Below are positions 1 through 8,700 of a stretch of DNA of 15,380 nt, one piece after another. A program made the position numbers and the translations under genes. Origin of the DNA: Saprospiraceae bacterium (lineage in GTDB: Bacteria > Bacteroidota > Bacteroidia > Chitinophagales > Saprospiraceae); contig JACMMM010000077.1 in NCBI GenBank assembly GCA_014379065.1, positions 1-15,380 of the forward strand, in the 5' to 3' direction. Each line of letters opens with the position of its first letter. The first letter of the stretch is position 1. The notes under the pieces are model-generated. The model worked only from the letters and a program-made list of their open reading frames with translations, searched no databases and was not told the DNA's origin.

Positions 1-38
1 TACGCACTTGCTCCCCCCGCCGTACCTTCGCCCCCCAA

Positions 39-2138
39 ATGTCCTCCACTCCGCTTTACCCGCACCTCCAAAACCTCCGCAACCTCCTCCGCCAAGAGAA
101 AGAAGCCGACCACCGCGCTTTTCTGGAACTGGTACGCGAAAAACCGCTCTTCGATCGCGTTGCACAGGGCTACACCTGGTATCCGCTGCAGGTGATGAAC
201 ACTGGCTTTGCTTTGAGTGAGAAAGCCTTTGTCATTGTGGAACGCACCACGCACCTAAACGCGCCGCATCAACTTCGCGCCGGGCAGCCCATAAGCCTGT
301 TCACCCAAGCAGCCGGAGTGGATCAACCCACCCAGCAAGGCGTGATCAACTTCGTAGAGCGCAACCGCATGAAAATCATCCTCAATGCCCGGGATGTGCC
401 CGACTGGATCAACGCCGGACAACTCGGGGTGGACATGCTCTTCGACGACCGCAGTTATCATGAAATGGAACGCGCCTTGGAAAAAGTAATGGCTGCTAAA
501 GGAGACAGACTGGCGGAATTGCGGGAGATTTTGACCGCCCCGAAAAATTCCCAGAAGAAGGGTGTTTCCCAAACTATACAAGCGACGACTTCAACGGATA
601 CGGCCAGTGCTGCGGGCGCGCAAGCCATGACCCTTCCAAGTATTGAAATCCCAAGGGTATTAGTGGAGGATTCGGCGACTCCAAACAAAACAGCTGAGCG
701 ACTGGGCTTGAACGATTCCCAACGTATCGCTGTCCAAGCCATTCTCCATAACCCTGATGTCGCCATCATCCACGGTCCGCCAGGTACGGGCAAAACGACC
801 ACGCTGGTGGCTGCGATCAAAGCTTTGTCCCAAACCGAACATACCGTGCTTGTGACTGCGCCTAGCAACACCGCTGCCGACTTGCTCACCGAACGGTTGG
901 CAGCACAGGGCCTGAACGTGGTACGCATCGGCAATATCAGCCGGGTGGACGATAGTGTGCTCCAACATACCGTGGATGCGCTGTTGGCTGCACACCCGGA
1001 GGCGAAAAACATCAAAAAAGTAAAGATCGAAGCGGCAGAATGCCGTCGTCAGGCGGCGCGTTTCAAGCGCAGCTTTGGCGCGGAAGACCGCCGGGAACGC
1101 ACCCACCTCAAACAACAAGCCCGAGACCTGGATGGCTGGGCTCGAATGCTGGAAGACCGGGTTGTTGAGGAAATCCTGAGCGGCGCGCAGGCCATCACCT
1201 GCACCCTCGTGGGCGCGGCACATCCGCTTTTGGAGAAGCGGCGGTTTCGCACTTGTGTAATAGATGAAGCAGCGCAGGCGCTCGAACCTGCTTGCTGGAT
1301 ACCGATTACCAAATGTAGTCGCGTGGTGCTTGCGGGCGACCCGTTTCAATTGCCTCCCACCGTTAAAAATCTTGATGCCGCCCGTCAGGGATTGTCCACT
1401 ACGCTGATCGAACGCTGTCTGGAAAATATGCCCGATCAGGTTAGCCTCCTCACGGTACAATACCGTATGCATCAGGTGATTATGGGGTTTTCCAATCAGT
1501 ATTTTTACGAGGGCGCCTTGGTAGCCCATAACAGTGTAGCAAGGCGGGAACTGTACACCCCCGACTTCCAGCCCGCAGAAACGGGGGTTACGTTTATTGA
1601 CACCGCCGGCTGTGGATATGAGGAACGCTTGCAGGAAAATCCCGGCGCTTTGCATCGCAACCCGAGTCGGTTTAATGCGGATGAGGCGGTGCTGGTGCGC
1701 GAACATTTGATTCAGGTGTTGTTGCGGTATGGGTATTCTTCAGAGCCTGATTCAAATCCCGGTACCCATCCACTGCCGAGCATCGGTATCCTGTCGCCTT
1801 ACCGGGAACAAGTGAACCATTTGGATGCGATGTTTCGAGAAGATGCGTTGCTTGCACCGCTGCTCTCGGCTGGAACGGTCGCCATCAACACCATTGACGG
1901 TTTTCAAGGCCAGGAGCGCGATGTGATCTATATCAGTCTGGTGCGTTCCAATGACAAACATGAGATTGGCTTTTTGCAGGATTATCGCCGTATGAACGTG
2001 GCCATGACCCGGGCACGGATGGTGCTGGTGGTGATAGGGGATTCGGCGACGATTGGGCACAATAAGTTTTATCAGGAATTTCTGGATTATTGTGCGGAAC
2101 ATGGGGCGTATCGGACGGCTTGGGAGTTTATGGGTTAA
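39..2138 (+). CDS. UPF1/IGHMBP2-like superfamily 1 DNA/RNA helicase
   Basis: A 699-residue ATP-dependent SF1 helicase, expected to be cytoplasmic and to unwind DNA or RNA. The helicase motifs appear in order: Walker A GPPGTGKTTT (residues 246-255), Ia-like TAPSNTAAD (273-281), Walker B with VIDEAAQ (407-413), motif III LAGDPFQLPP (431-440), motif IV QYRMH (474-478), motif V TIDGFQGQERDVI (618-630) and motif VI NVAMTRAR (653-660). The DEAAQ form and the QYRMH motif place it with the UPF1/SMUBP2/DNA2 group rather than UvrD/Rep. Residues 1-165 match the N-terminal beta-barrel region seen in that group, and a Ser/Thr/Ala-rich linker (about 170-200) precedes the motor domains. The ATG at 39 fits because the conserved N-terminus starts soon after it; no Shine-Dalgarno site is visible. 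GC is high (36/60 in a sampled line, 841-900), unlike the gene downstream. The cellular role of these bacterial enzymes is not established. Confidence 0.93.
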   Translation: MSSTPLYPHLQNLRNLLRQEKEADHRAFLELVREKPLFDRVAQGYTWYPLQVMNTGFALSEKAFVIVERTTHLNAPHQLRAGQPISLFTQAAGVDQPTQQGVINFVERNRMKIILNARDVPDWINAGQLGVDMLFDDRSYHEMERALEKVMAAKGDRLAELREILTAPKNSQKKGVSQTIQATTSTDTASAAGAQAMTLPSIEIPRVLVEDSATPNKTAERLGLNDSQRIAVQAILHNPDVAIIHGPPGTGKTTTLVAAIKALSQTEHTVLVTAPSNTAADLLTERLAAQGLNVVRIGNISRVDDSVLQHTVDALLAAHPEAKNIKKVKIEAAECRRQAARFKRSFGAEDRRERTHLKQQARDLDGWARMLEDRVVEEILSGAQAITCTLVGAAHPLLEKRRFRTCVIDEAAQALEPACWIPITKCSRVVLAGDPFQLPPTVKNLDAARQGLSTTLIERCLENMPDQVSLLTVQYRMHQVIMGFSNQYFYEGALVAHNSVARRELYTPDFQPAETGVTFIDTAGCGYEERLQENPGALHRNPSRFNADEAVLVREHLIQVLLRYGYSSEPDSNPGTHPLPSIGILSPYREQVNHLDAMFREDALLAPLLSAGTVAINTIDGFQGQERDVIYISLVRSNDKHEIGFLQDYRRMNVAMTRARMVLVVIGDSATIGHNKFYQEFLDYCAEHGAYRTAWEFMG

Positions 2139-2302
2139 GAGGGATGGCACACGGAGAGGGGATGGAACACGGATGACACGGATAAGACACGGATTTCCAC
2201 GGATTTCCAATTTTAAAGATCAAAATAAATCCGTGGAAATCCGTGTCTTATCCGTGTCATCCGTGTTCCATCCCCTCTTAGCCCGTGTTCCATCCCCTCT
2301 TA
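2136..2302. repeat. Long perfect inverted repeat built of CACGGAT units
   Basis: The arms at 2156-2206 and 2227-2277 are reverse complements over all 51 positions, with a 20-nt AT-rich loop. Each arm holds four CACGGAT (or ATCCGTG) units about ten bases apart, so the arm is itself a degenerate tandem repeat. On the right, a 20-base unit beginning ccgtgttcc is directly repeated (2261-2280 and 2283-2302). A degraded counterpart on the left (2136-2155) begins at the TAA of the helicase, so the symmetry extends to the stop codon. Transcribed, it would form a very stable hairpin and could end helicase transcription. It may equally be a dispersed genomic repeat; similar ATCCGTG-type repeats occur in many environmental bacterial genomes (from memory, not checked). 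Confidence 0.93.
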
Positions 2303-2329
2303 GAAAGAATCAACATAAAACATTCCAAT

Positions 2330-2995
2330 ATGTCCAGACTCAAAACAGCCCAAGAAATATTCAACCAATACGCCAACGATTATCAAAACAAATACATGGA
2401 TGTGAGTTTGTACCATGATTCATTTGATTTGTTTTGCAACAATATCACAAAGGAAAAAGCTGATATTTTGGAGATTGCTTGTGGGCCAGGAAATATCACC
2501 CGGTATTTATTGAATAAAAGGCCAGGCTTTAAAATCTTGGGGATTGATCTAGCATTGAATATGATCGAACTGGCTAGAATCAATAATCCTACTGCTGAAT
2601 TTCAATTAATGGATTGCAGAGATATTGCTATACTCGATAAAAAATATGATGGGATTATGTGTGGTTTTTGTTTGCCCTATCTTTCTAAAGAAGAATCTTT
2701 AAAGTTAATAAAGGATTCTGCTATGCTATTAAAACCTAATGGAGTACTTTATTTGAGCACCATGGAGGATGACTATGATAAATCAGGGATTCAAACCAAC
2801 AGCGGTGGCGATCAAGTGTATATGTATTTTCATCAGGCCGATTATTTGAGTGCTGCGCTCGAAGAAAATGGTTTTGAGATTATTGAACTAAAACGACAGG
2901 ATTTTCCAAGTCAAGGTGGCATAGAGACGACAGATTTATTGATAGTAGCGAGTAAAGTATCGAGTAATCAAGCCCAAGCTGAGTTTTCATTCTGA
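2330..2995 (+). CDS. Class I SAM-dependent methyltransferase
   Basis: A 221-residue soluble protein with the Rossmann-type methyltransferase core. Motif I is LEIACGPGN (47-55), the acidic residue binding the SAM ribose is D73 in GIDLALNM, motif III is near MDCRDI (94-99), and KPNGVLYLS (135-143) is the usual post-motif strand. No substrate-specific domain is visible, so the substrate is unknown; it could be a small molecule or a protein. I chose the ATG at 2330 because an upstream alternative at 2285 reads out of the repeat, while 2330 has an A-rich leader typical of Bacteroidota and begins a normal N-terminal helix. GC is low (22/60 in a sampled line, 2461-2520) compared with about 60% in a sampled helicase line, suggesting horizontal transfer. 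The last residues, QAQAEFSF, lie next to or within an inverted repeat, so the tail may be repeat-derived. Confidence 0.88.
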   Translation: MSRLKTAQEIFNQYANDYQNKYMDVSLYHDSFDLFCNNITKEKADILEIACGPGNITRYLLNKRPGFKILGIDLALNMIELARINNPTAEFQLMDCRDIAILDKKYDGIMCGFCLPYLSKEESLKLIKDSAMLLKPNGVLYLSTMEDDYDKSGIQTNSGGDQVYMYFHQADYLSAALEENGFEIIELKRQDFPSQGGIETTDLLIVASKVSSNQAQAEFSF

Positions 2996-3108
2996 CGGAA
3001 CCCGTCCGCATCACGTGCGCTTTGCCCGAGTACTTGCACTTTTGAGTGCTCAGTAGTGGAAGTACTCGGGCAAAGCGCATTTGATGCGGACGGGTTCCGA
3101 CAGAATGA
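2987..3108. repeat. 53-bp-arm inverted repeat overlapping the methyltransferase stop
   Basis: The arms at 2987-3039 and 3056-3108 pair at 49 of 53 positions around a 16-nt loop. The core reads tctgacggaacccgtccgc on the left and gcggacgggttccgacaga on the right. Weaker symmetry extends outward (agcccaagct on the left, agcttggct at 3112-3120 on the right). The TGA of the methyltransferase (2993-2995) lies inside the left arm. It could act as a terminator for that gene, and for the minus-strand gene coming from the right, or it could be a MITE-like insertion. The right end reads tgtcattctg on the minus strand, close to the end tgtcattccg of the element at 8981. Confidence 0.9.
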
Positions 3109-3130
3109 CAAAGCTTGGCTGCTCGGGTTG

Positions 3131-3178
3131 GCATGAAAAGGCAATAACAAACCATTGATAATCAACCTATTTTCATGC
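3131..3178 (-). terminator. Possible weak terminator hairpin of the GldM-C-like gene
   Basis: A 9-bp perfect inverted repeat, gcatgaaaa (3131-3139) and ttttcatgc (3170-3178), starts 10 bases past the stop codon of the minus-strand gene ending at 3189. The 30-nt loop is long and there is no T-tract, so an intrinsic terminator is only a possibility. The larger palindrome just beyond it (2987-3108) could do the same job better. Confidence 0.3.
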
Positions 3179-3188
3179 GCGATCTTTT

Positions 3189-3629
3189 CTATACTACCAC
3201 AAACTTACTCCCGCGCACATCCACCACGTCCCTGCCATTGGAAAGCAAGGCTTTTGTGTTCTTGAATTCGAATTGGTCTCCTTTTGCCAGGCTTTTCAGT
3301 ATGTTGCGCATTTCATACGTCAGCGTATTGGAACGGGAGTTAAGGGTACTTGTTTTGCCGCTTTTTGTGAAAAGAAGCGTGAAGCCAGATACCCGGGCAC
3401 CTTTGTCACAGCCATCCACCTGCAATTCGGTTTGGTTGTTTATATCCTGCTTGGTAAGCTCGCCACCTGTTTTACCGGCGAATATTACCCAAGCTCCACC
3501 GAAAGGGACGGAGGCCTTAAGTTCCTGATCCGTGGATAGCGCTTCGGATGGAACGGGTTGCTTGACAAAGGAATTGGCCAGCAACAAGATGGCCGTGAAA
3601 GCGAAAAGATGCATTACGTTGTTTTTCAT
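3189..3629 (-). CDS. Small secreted protein with a GldM C-terminal-like domain
   Basis: A 146-residue protein. Residues 1-22 form a signal-peptide-like segment (basic MKNN, then hydrophobic LFAFTAILLLANSF), so it is probably exported to the periplasm. Residues about 65-146 resemble the last domain of GldM, the T9SS/gliding motor stalk: a GCDKGARVSGFTLLF strand, then an NTLTYEMRNILKSLAKGD helix, then an FEFKNTKA strand and a closing strand. Full GldM is around 500 residues with a transmembrane helix and several stacked domains; here only one domain remains, preceded by about 40 residues of uncertain fold. The assignment is from remembered sequence pattern, not a search. It stands alone on the minus strand with no other gld genes beside it. 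The single pair of cysteine-containing motifs expected for a disulphide is absent (one Cys in the mature part). Confidence 0.68.
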   Translation of the reverse strand: MKNNVMHLFAFTAILLLANSFVKQPVPSEALSTDQELKASVPFGGAWVIFAGKTGGELTKQDINNQTELQVDGCDKGARVSGFTLLFTKSGKTSTLNSRSNTLTYEMRNILKSLAKGDQFEFKNTKALLSNGRDVVDVRGSKFVVV

Positions 3630-3693
3630 GACTAAAAAATTTTGGTGAACTGATTTTGTACAAAAGTCTGCGCACTTTTAGCCTGAAATTTGG

Positions 3694-3795
3694 AAAGTAT
3701 AACAACCACCTGATAGGGTAGAGCAACGGCTGATTTTTAGTGCAAAGGGCAGTGATGGGTCGTTGCTCTACTAGAAACCGCTGTTGCTATACTTT
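3694..3795. repeat. Imperfect inverted repeat with two conserved blocks
   Basis: The two 35-base arms (3694-3728 and 3761-3795) are reverse complements at both ends: gtagagcaacg pairs with cgttgctctac (11/11) next to the loop, and aaagtataacaac pairs outward with gttgctatacttt (12/13). The middle of the arms is unpaired and the loop is 32 nt. It lies upstream of the GldM-C-like gene. It could be a degenerate mobile-element remnant or an operator-like structure; I see no flanking duplication. Confidence 0.7.
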
Positions 3796-3838
3796 TGAGA
3801 AAGGAGGAGGCTGTATTTTGTTATTTTGATGGATAATT

Positions 3839-4015
3839 TTTTGATTGACGATTGACGATTACATGATTGTTGATTTTTGATGTGATGTACAATTTGTCTA
3901 TGGTTGATGTACAATGTCGTCTTTTCCTTCTGCCATTTCATCGTGCATCAGCCATTGCAAATTAGCCATCAGATCAAAAATCAACAATCATGTAATCATC
4001 ACTCGTCAATCAAAA
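3839..4015. repeat. Inverted repeat with 43-bp arms just upstream of the sensor kinase
   Basis: The arms at 3839-3881 and 3973-4015 are reverse complements at 41 of 43 positions, separated by 91 bases. The left arm contains gattgac twice in tandem and both arms contain the block atgattgttgatttttgat or its complement. The spacer has gatgtacaat twice (with one difference in context). The right arm ends 10 bases before the kinase ATG, so the arm probably lies in the leader mRNA or overlaps the promoter. It looks like a MITE-type element; I found no clean target-site duplication. Confidence 0.85.
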
Positions 4016-4025
4016 CCATTTTAAA

Positions 4026-5057
4026 ATGAAATTTCAGATAAAAACGATATCCGTCCACCTGCTTTTCTGGCTACTGTACATCGTCTCGGAGTACTTTGCC
4101 AACTTGATGCACCTGCGTCCGGGCGAAAACCTGCGTTTTTTCCGCTCCATGCTTCTGTCGCTGCCATTGTTGATTGGCGCTACTTATTTTATTGCCTTGT
4201 ATGCCGTACCGCGTTTTTTGAAAACGGAACGTTGGGGGCTATTCATTCTGTCCATAATGGTGGTGGCTATGTTTGTGTTTTATGGCCGAATAAAATGGCT
4301 GGAATTGCTGAATTATTTCGACGGCTATGACTATAAGGTGCCGATTGCCAAGGTGTTGTCCAACGTCATTCGCGATTATGCTATCATAGCACTGGCGGTT
4401 TGTATCTATATCATCGGCGATTATCGAAAAGAGCGGAAAACAAACATGCAACTGGTGAAATCAAAGGCGGAGGCTGAAATCAAATTGCTTAAAGGCCAGC
4501 TGCACCCCCATTTTTTATTCAACTCTCTGAACAATCTGTATAGCCTCGCGCTGATCAAGTCGGACCTGACGGCCGACAGTATTTTAAAATTGACCGAACT
4601 CCTGGATTATCTGGTTTACCGGGCGAATATGGATAAGGTGCCTTTATCGAAAGAAGTACAACTTTTGAACAATTACATTGGCTTGGAACAATTGCGCTAT
4701 GGAGATCATCTTCGCATCAAAACAGATATTTCGGTGCAAAACGATGCTTTGCAAGTGGCTCCGCTCTTGTTGCTGCCCTTCGCAGAAAATTGTTTCAAAC
4801 ACGGTGGCCCAGATAAAGACGGCCTGTTTCGTGTTGACATTCAGTTATATGCCGACGATCAGAAACTGGTTTTCCAGATCAATAACAGCAAAAAAAATGC
4901 CCTTGAAAGCAACAAGCATACCGGAGGGCTCGGTCTGCAAAACATCCGGCAACGCTTATCTTTGCTTTATCCGGGGCGGCATACATTGATGATTGATAAT
5001 CAGCCCAACACTTACCAGGTGCGGCTTGAAATAAAAATCCGGGATGAAAAAAATTAG
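4026..5057 (+). CDS. LytS/YehU-type membrane sensor histidine kinase
   Basis: A 343-residue inner-membrane kinase. Four hydrophobic helices (about 9-27, 42-62, 70-86 and 115-132) form the sensory module, with no extracytoplasmic domain of note. A short coiled linker (about 135-157) leads to the His_kinase domain: phospho-acceptor H162 in QLHPHFLFNSLNN (158-170), N-box PFAENCFKHGG with N255, and G-box GGLGLQNIRQRL (300-311). This is the HPHFLFNSL class that phosphorylates LytTR regulators. Its reading frame overlaps the next gene by 14 bases, so the two are co-transcribed and translationally coupled. The signal sensed is unknown. The ATG at 4026 directly follows an inverted repeat. Confidence 0.93.
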   Translation: MKFQIKTISVHLLFWLLYIVSEYFANLMHLRPGENLRFFRSMLLSLPLLIGATYFIALYAVPRFLKTERWGLFILSIMVVAMFVFYGRIKWLELLNYFDGYDYKVPIAKVLSNVIRDYAIIALAVCIYIIGDYRKERKTNMQLVKSKAEAEIKLLKGQLHPHFLFNSLNNLYSLALIKSDLTADSILKLTELLDYLVYRANMDKVPLSKEVQLLNNYIGLEQLRYGDHLRIKTDISVQNDALQVAPLLLLPFAENCFKHGGPDKDGLFRVDIQLYADDQKLVFQINNSKKNALESNKHTGGLGLQNIRQRLSLLYPGRHTLMIDNQPNTYQVRLEIKIRDEKN

Positions 5058-5760
5058 GTGTTTCATCGTTGATGACGAGCCGTTGGCCATCAAAGTCATC
5101 GAACAACATTTGTCGAAACTAAGCGCCTTCGAGGTTTGCGGTAAATCCACCAACCCGGTAGAGGCGCTTGCACAAATCAAAATGCTCCAACCGGAGCTGG
5201 TTTTCATGGACATCGAAATGCCGGAGATAAACGGCATGGAACTCATCGCAACCCTACAAAACAAACCTGCGATCATCATTACCACCGCGTACAGGGAATA
5301 CGCCGTGGAAGGATTTGAGCTGAACGCACTCGATTATCTGGTGAAACCCATTCCGTTTGCCAGATTCCTAATGGCTATTGAAAAATTTCTGGAGCAGCAT
5401 TTGCCGCCCGTTGCTGCCCCGATCGCCGACAACCCCGCCTGCATTTTTGTCAAGGCGGATCGCAAAACAATTCGCGTATTGCTCGGCGATATACTTTTTG
5501 TGGAAGGTATAAAGGATTACAGCAGGATCGTGCTGGCAGGCCAAAAGATTATTACCAAAGTCTCCATCGGCAATTTTTTTAAAGAACTTCCCGAAGAGCG
5601 TTTCATTCGGGTGCACAAATCGTTTATCGTGGCCAGGAATAAAATCACGGCATTTACGGCAATGGATGTCGAGGTAAACGGGGTGGAGATTCCTATTGGA
5701 AGGTTGTACCGGGAGGCGTTTTTTGAGCGAATGGAGGGTGAGAAGGGTCTATTTCTCTAA
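5044..5760 (+). CDS. LytTR-family DNA-binding response regulator
   Basis: A 238-residue response regulator. The receiver domain (about 3-118) has the acidic pair D10/D11, phospho-acceptor D56 in VFMDIEMPEING, the T80/T81 switch region and K101 in YLVKP. The LytTR DNA-binding domain (about 132-235) shows the expected FVKADRKTIRVLLGDILFVE start, the FIRVHKSFIVARNKI core and IPIGRLYRE end. It is expected to be phosphorylated by the kinase encoded immediately upstream, and to bind direct repeats near target promoters; its targets cannot be deduced here. It ends 4 bases before the stop codon of the convergent protease gene, leaving no room for a conventional terminator. Confidence 0.95.
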   Translation: MKKIRCFIVDDEPLAIKVIEQHLSKLSAFEVCGKSTNPVEALAQIKMLQPELVFMDIEMPEINGMELIATLQNKPAIIITTAYREYAVEGFELNALDYLVKPIPFARFLMAIEKFLEQHLPPVAAPIADNPACIFVKADRKTIRVLLGDILFVEGIKDYSRIVLAGQKIITKVSIGNFFKELPEERFIRVHKSFIVARNKITAFTAMDVEVNGVEIPIGRLYREAFFERMEGEKGLFL

Positions 5761-5764
5761 ACAA

Positions 5765-8700
5765 TCAATCCATTTTTACAAGTTTCCTCAGGGCCCACTG
5801 CCCATTCTCCAATTGAATGTTCAGGAAGTAAAAACCGTTGGCAAGTCCCTTTAGGTCAAGATCGTGGCTGGTAGCATTTACCTGCAAAGTTTGGAGCGTT
5901 TGACCGCTCACATTTTGCAACAGGATGGTTTTGATGCCATCGGCGGCTTGGATGGTTGCCATTTCCCGCGCCGGGTTGGGCGAAACAAGGATGGAGGCAT
6001 CCTTTGTCAATTCATTCGTTCCGATAGTTGGTGCACTCAGTTTGAGGTTGTCCAAAAGCACAAAATCATCTTCATTTATATAACTTGGGTCGAGGCTAGT
6101 ATGGCCTAACTCCGTGTACAATTTAAAATCCAATGCCCCTTTGAAGAAAGGCGGAAGCGAGATCTTGTGGTGCTTGACCAAGCCTTCGGGCTGTCCAAAA
6201 AGGATCTGATTCCCACTTTCGTTACCCTCCCATTTTGCCTGAAGCATGGCGCTGTACTGGAAGTTTGAGGTGTCGGTATAGGTATTGCGAAACTGCGCCA
6301 GATCGAACTCAAGGATAGGGGCGAACGAAAATGAAAAATCAACACAGGTATGTATAGAGGCGTTGAGGCCCTGGCTGTATTCAGAATTAAAAACACTGAA
6401 AACGTCTGCACAGCGCTGAAAATCATCAGGATTTTGGTATTTGCCCGTGGAAGCAAAAAAGTCGCTGCCTTGGTATTGCATGGTTGGGTAAGCCGTACCA
6501 AACGACAACTCTAAATAATCGTCTTGTCCATTGTTTGTTTCAAAATCGTTCAAATAGTTGCTCGTAATGGGCAAATAAGGCAAGAATAAATTGTTAATGG
6601 CCACATTATTGAACTCATCGGGGTCGTTTGGATAAATAAGGGTAATGGCGGTGGGCACAACCGAGCCTGGTATTTCATAACCAACAAAAATCGTGTTGCC
6701 GCCCAGCAAGTCCTCTGCCAAAGTGTAAGGCGGCGATGTCCATACGATATTCCCTAAATCATCGGCAGCTGTAAAATTAAGCACCGTGCCAGAGGGCACG
6801 GCCTCGCAACTGTTGTTGTTAACATACATGTCGAGTTCCTTCAGGGCAGGAAAGCAATCATGAGGTAGGAAGTTGACAAATAAGCTTAAGTCGTTGGAGT
6901 CAAACGCTAATATATTGAATAGGGAAAAATCGGTGTTGTTGTCACTGTTATTGTCGGACAATTCCAGATAAGCGTTCACAAATATATACCCGGGTTCTGT
7001 TGCCTGCAGCCAATCGTTTACCTGAATTTCATACACCTCTCCAGGGCCGATGGGGCTCGTTAAATCAATCGTGTAATCGGCAAGCGGAAAACTGGAAAGA
7101 GTTACTATGCCCTGCATCGAGGGGGTATATGCTATGTTGCTCGGATTAGTAATTTTGAAGGTGACGGGAAGATAATCGCCGAGGCCACAATGATTGTTGG
7201 CAACATAGCCATCCCCTGAAATGCGGAGGTCAAAGCTTGAACTTGGCATAGTGGGCAAGCCGACAGCCTTCCAAGCTTCTTTAACCGCCATAACTTCCAC
7301 AGAGCCTGCTCCATACAAAGATTCGGCCACCTCAATGGAGTATTGGTAAAACGCATTGTAGTCTGAGCTTTCAGTGAAAAAATTCCTGTTCACATGAAAT
7401 ACAATTTGACCAGCTTTATCAAAACCCAAGGCAGGAACATTGAAGGAAGTACCTGCCTCGTTGATGCCTTGCTTGCCATCAGTCAACATACTAAACCACA
7501 GGTTGCCAATCGAACTGTTGATGTGTACGTCGTTGATGTCCTCCCAAAACAAGCCTTTGTAATAGGCGGGCATTTTTACGCTGTTGGGGTCATCCATTAC
7601 ACGAAAAGGCTCGGCGTCTGGGCTGAGGGCAAAAGAATGCGCTAGATCCCAACTGAAATTTCCCGGGTCGGTTTTGTGTTCCAGCATCTTCCCAAACATA
7701 TCGGCCAAGCTTTCATTGATCGCGCCAGGTTCCGCGCTATAAACCAACTTGGAGGTGTAATCAATCATGCCATGTGTAAACTCGTGTCCCACTACTTCCA
7801 AGGTGGTCAATGGGCCATAATTGCAGTCGCCGTCACCGTAGGTGGAAAATTCGCCATCCCAAAAAGCGTTGACATAGGCACCACCATGTACATGCACCTT
7901 GAGTGCTTTGCCATTACCATCTTGACCTTTCCAGTCATAATCGGCAAGCATCATATCATAATATTCCTGCGTACAATAATGGGCATCCAAAGCCACCTCG
8001 TCCTGTAGGGCATTGGTGAGGTCCCAGTTGGAAGAAGTGTTGGTGAAATTGCTGTCATCAATGTTGTAAATATAGATGCCCTCGCCTCTGGTCGGGTCGC
8101 GGAGCACAAACTGCTGTGGGGCAATTGAGTCTGTGATAATGTCTTGGACACCATAATACTTCGTTTTGGCCTTGCTGGGCACACCTTCCTGCAAGACCAG
8201 CGGGAACTCTCTAAGGACTTTCCCAGTGACAGCATCCACAAAATAGCGACGCTTATCGAAAGGCTCGGTGCTGTGCAAATCCACCTGATAAGCCAAGCGC
8301 AGCGTTTCAGAGACTTGGGGAAAGGCAGGGTCAACAAAACACAAAATGGGTTCTACTGGCCGCTTATTATATTCCCTTGCGTTCATCGCTTGCTTGGCGA
8401 AAGCCAGGGCGGTGGCAGCGTTGATGCCAGGCTTAGCAGACAACTTGATTTGGGGGCTGTAATGCCCGGTCGCCGTCAGCACCTTGCCCTCTTTCTCGTG
8501 CAAAATGTAACGGCTGCCAAAAATGGGCAAACCCTCGTGAAGTTGTTGATATTTGAAGTGGGTGTAGCCAGTTCTGTCGGTCACTTCATCCGTCAATACC
8601 ATTTTTGATTGCACTGACAAGTGCATTTCGTCCGCCATGGCATCGAAATAATTCAGGTGGTTGAGGCTTGGGTCGGTGTTCTTGTAAAAAGTGTAAGCCT

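Larger units (their letters stand above)
3630..4025. other. Intergenic region between divergent genes, with two inverted repeats
   Basis: This 396-base AT-rich gap separates the minus-strand GldM-C-like gene from the plus-strand sensor kinase and must hold both promoters. I see no open frame of coding character. Two inverted repeats (3694-3795 and 3839-4015) take up most of it. Neither start has an obvious Shine-Dalgarno site, and I could not place a confident TTG/TAnnTTTG promoter for either gene. Confidence 0.7.

Noticed and set aside
660..1706. A 348-codon minus-strand frame opposite the helicase.
   Set aside because: It is antisense to a gene with all SF1 motifs in order, and its own translation shows no recognisable domain.
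2053..2418. A 121-codon plus-strand frame reading through the end of the helicase, the CACGGAT inverted repeat and into the methyltransferase.
   Set aside because: Most of its translation comes from the repeat and from out-of-frame reading of two recognised genes.
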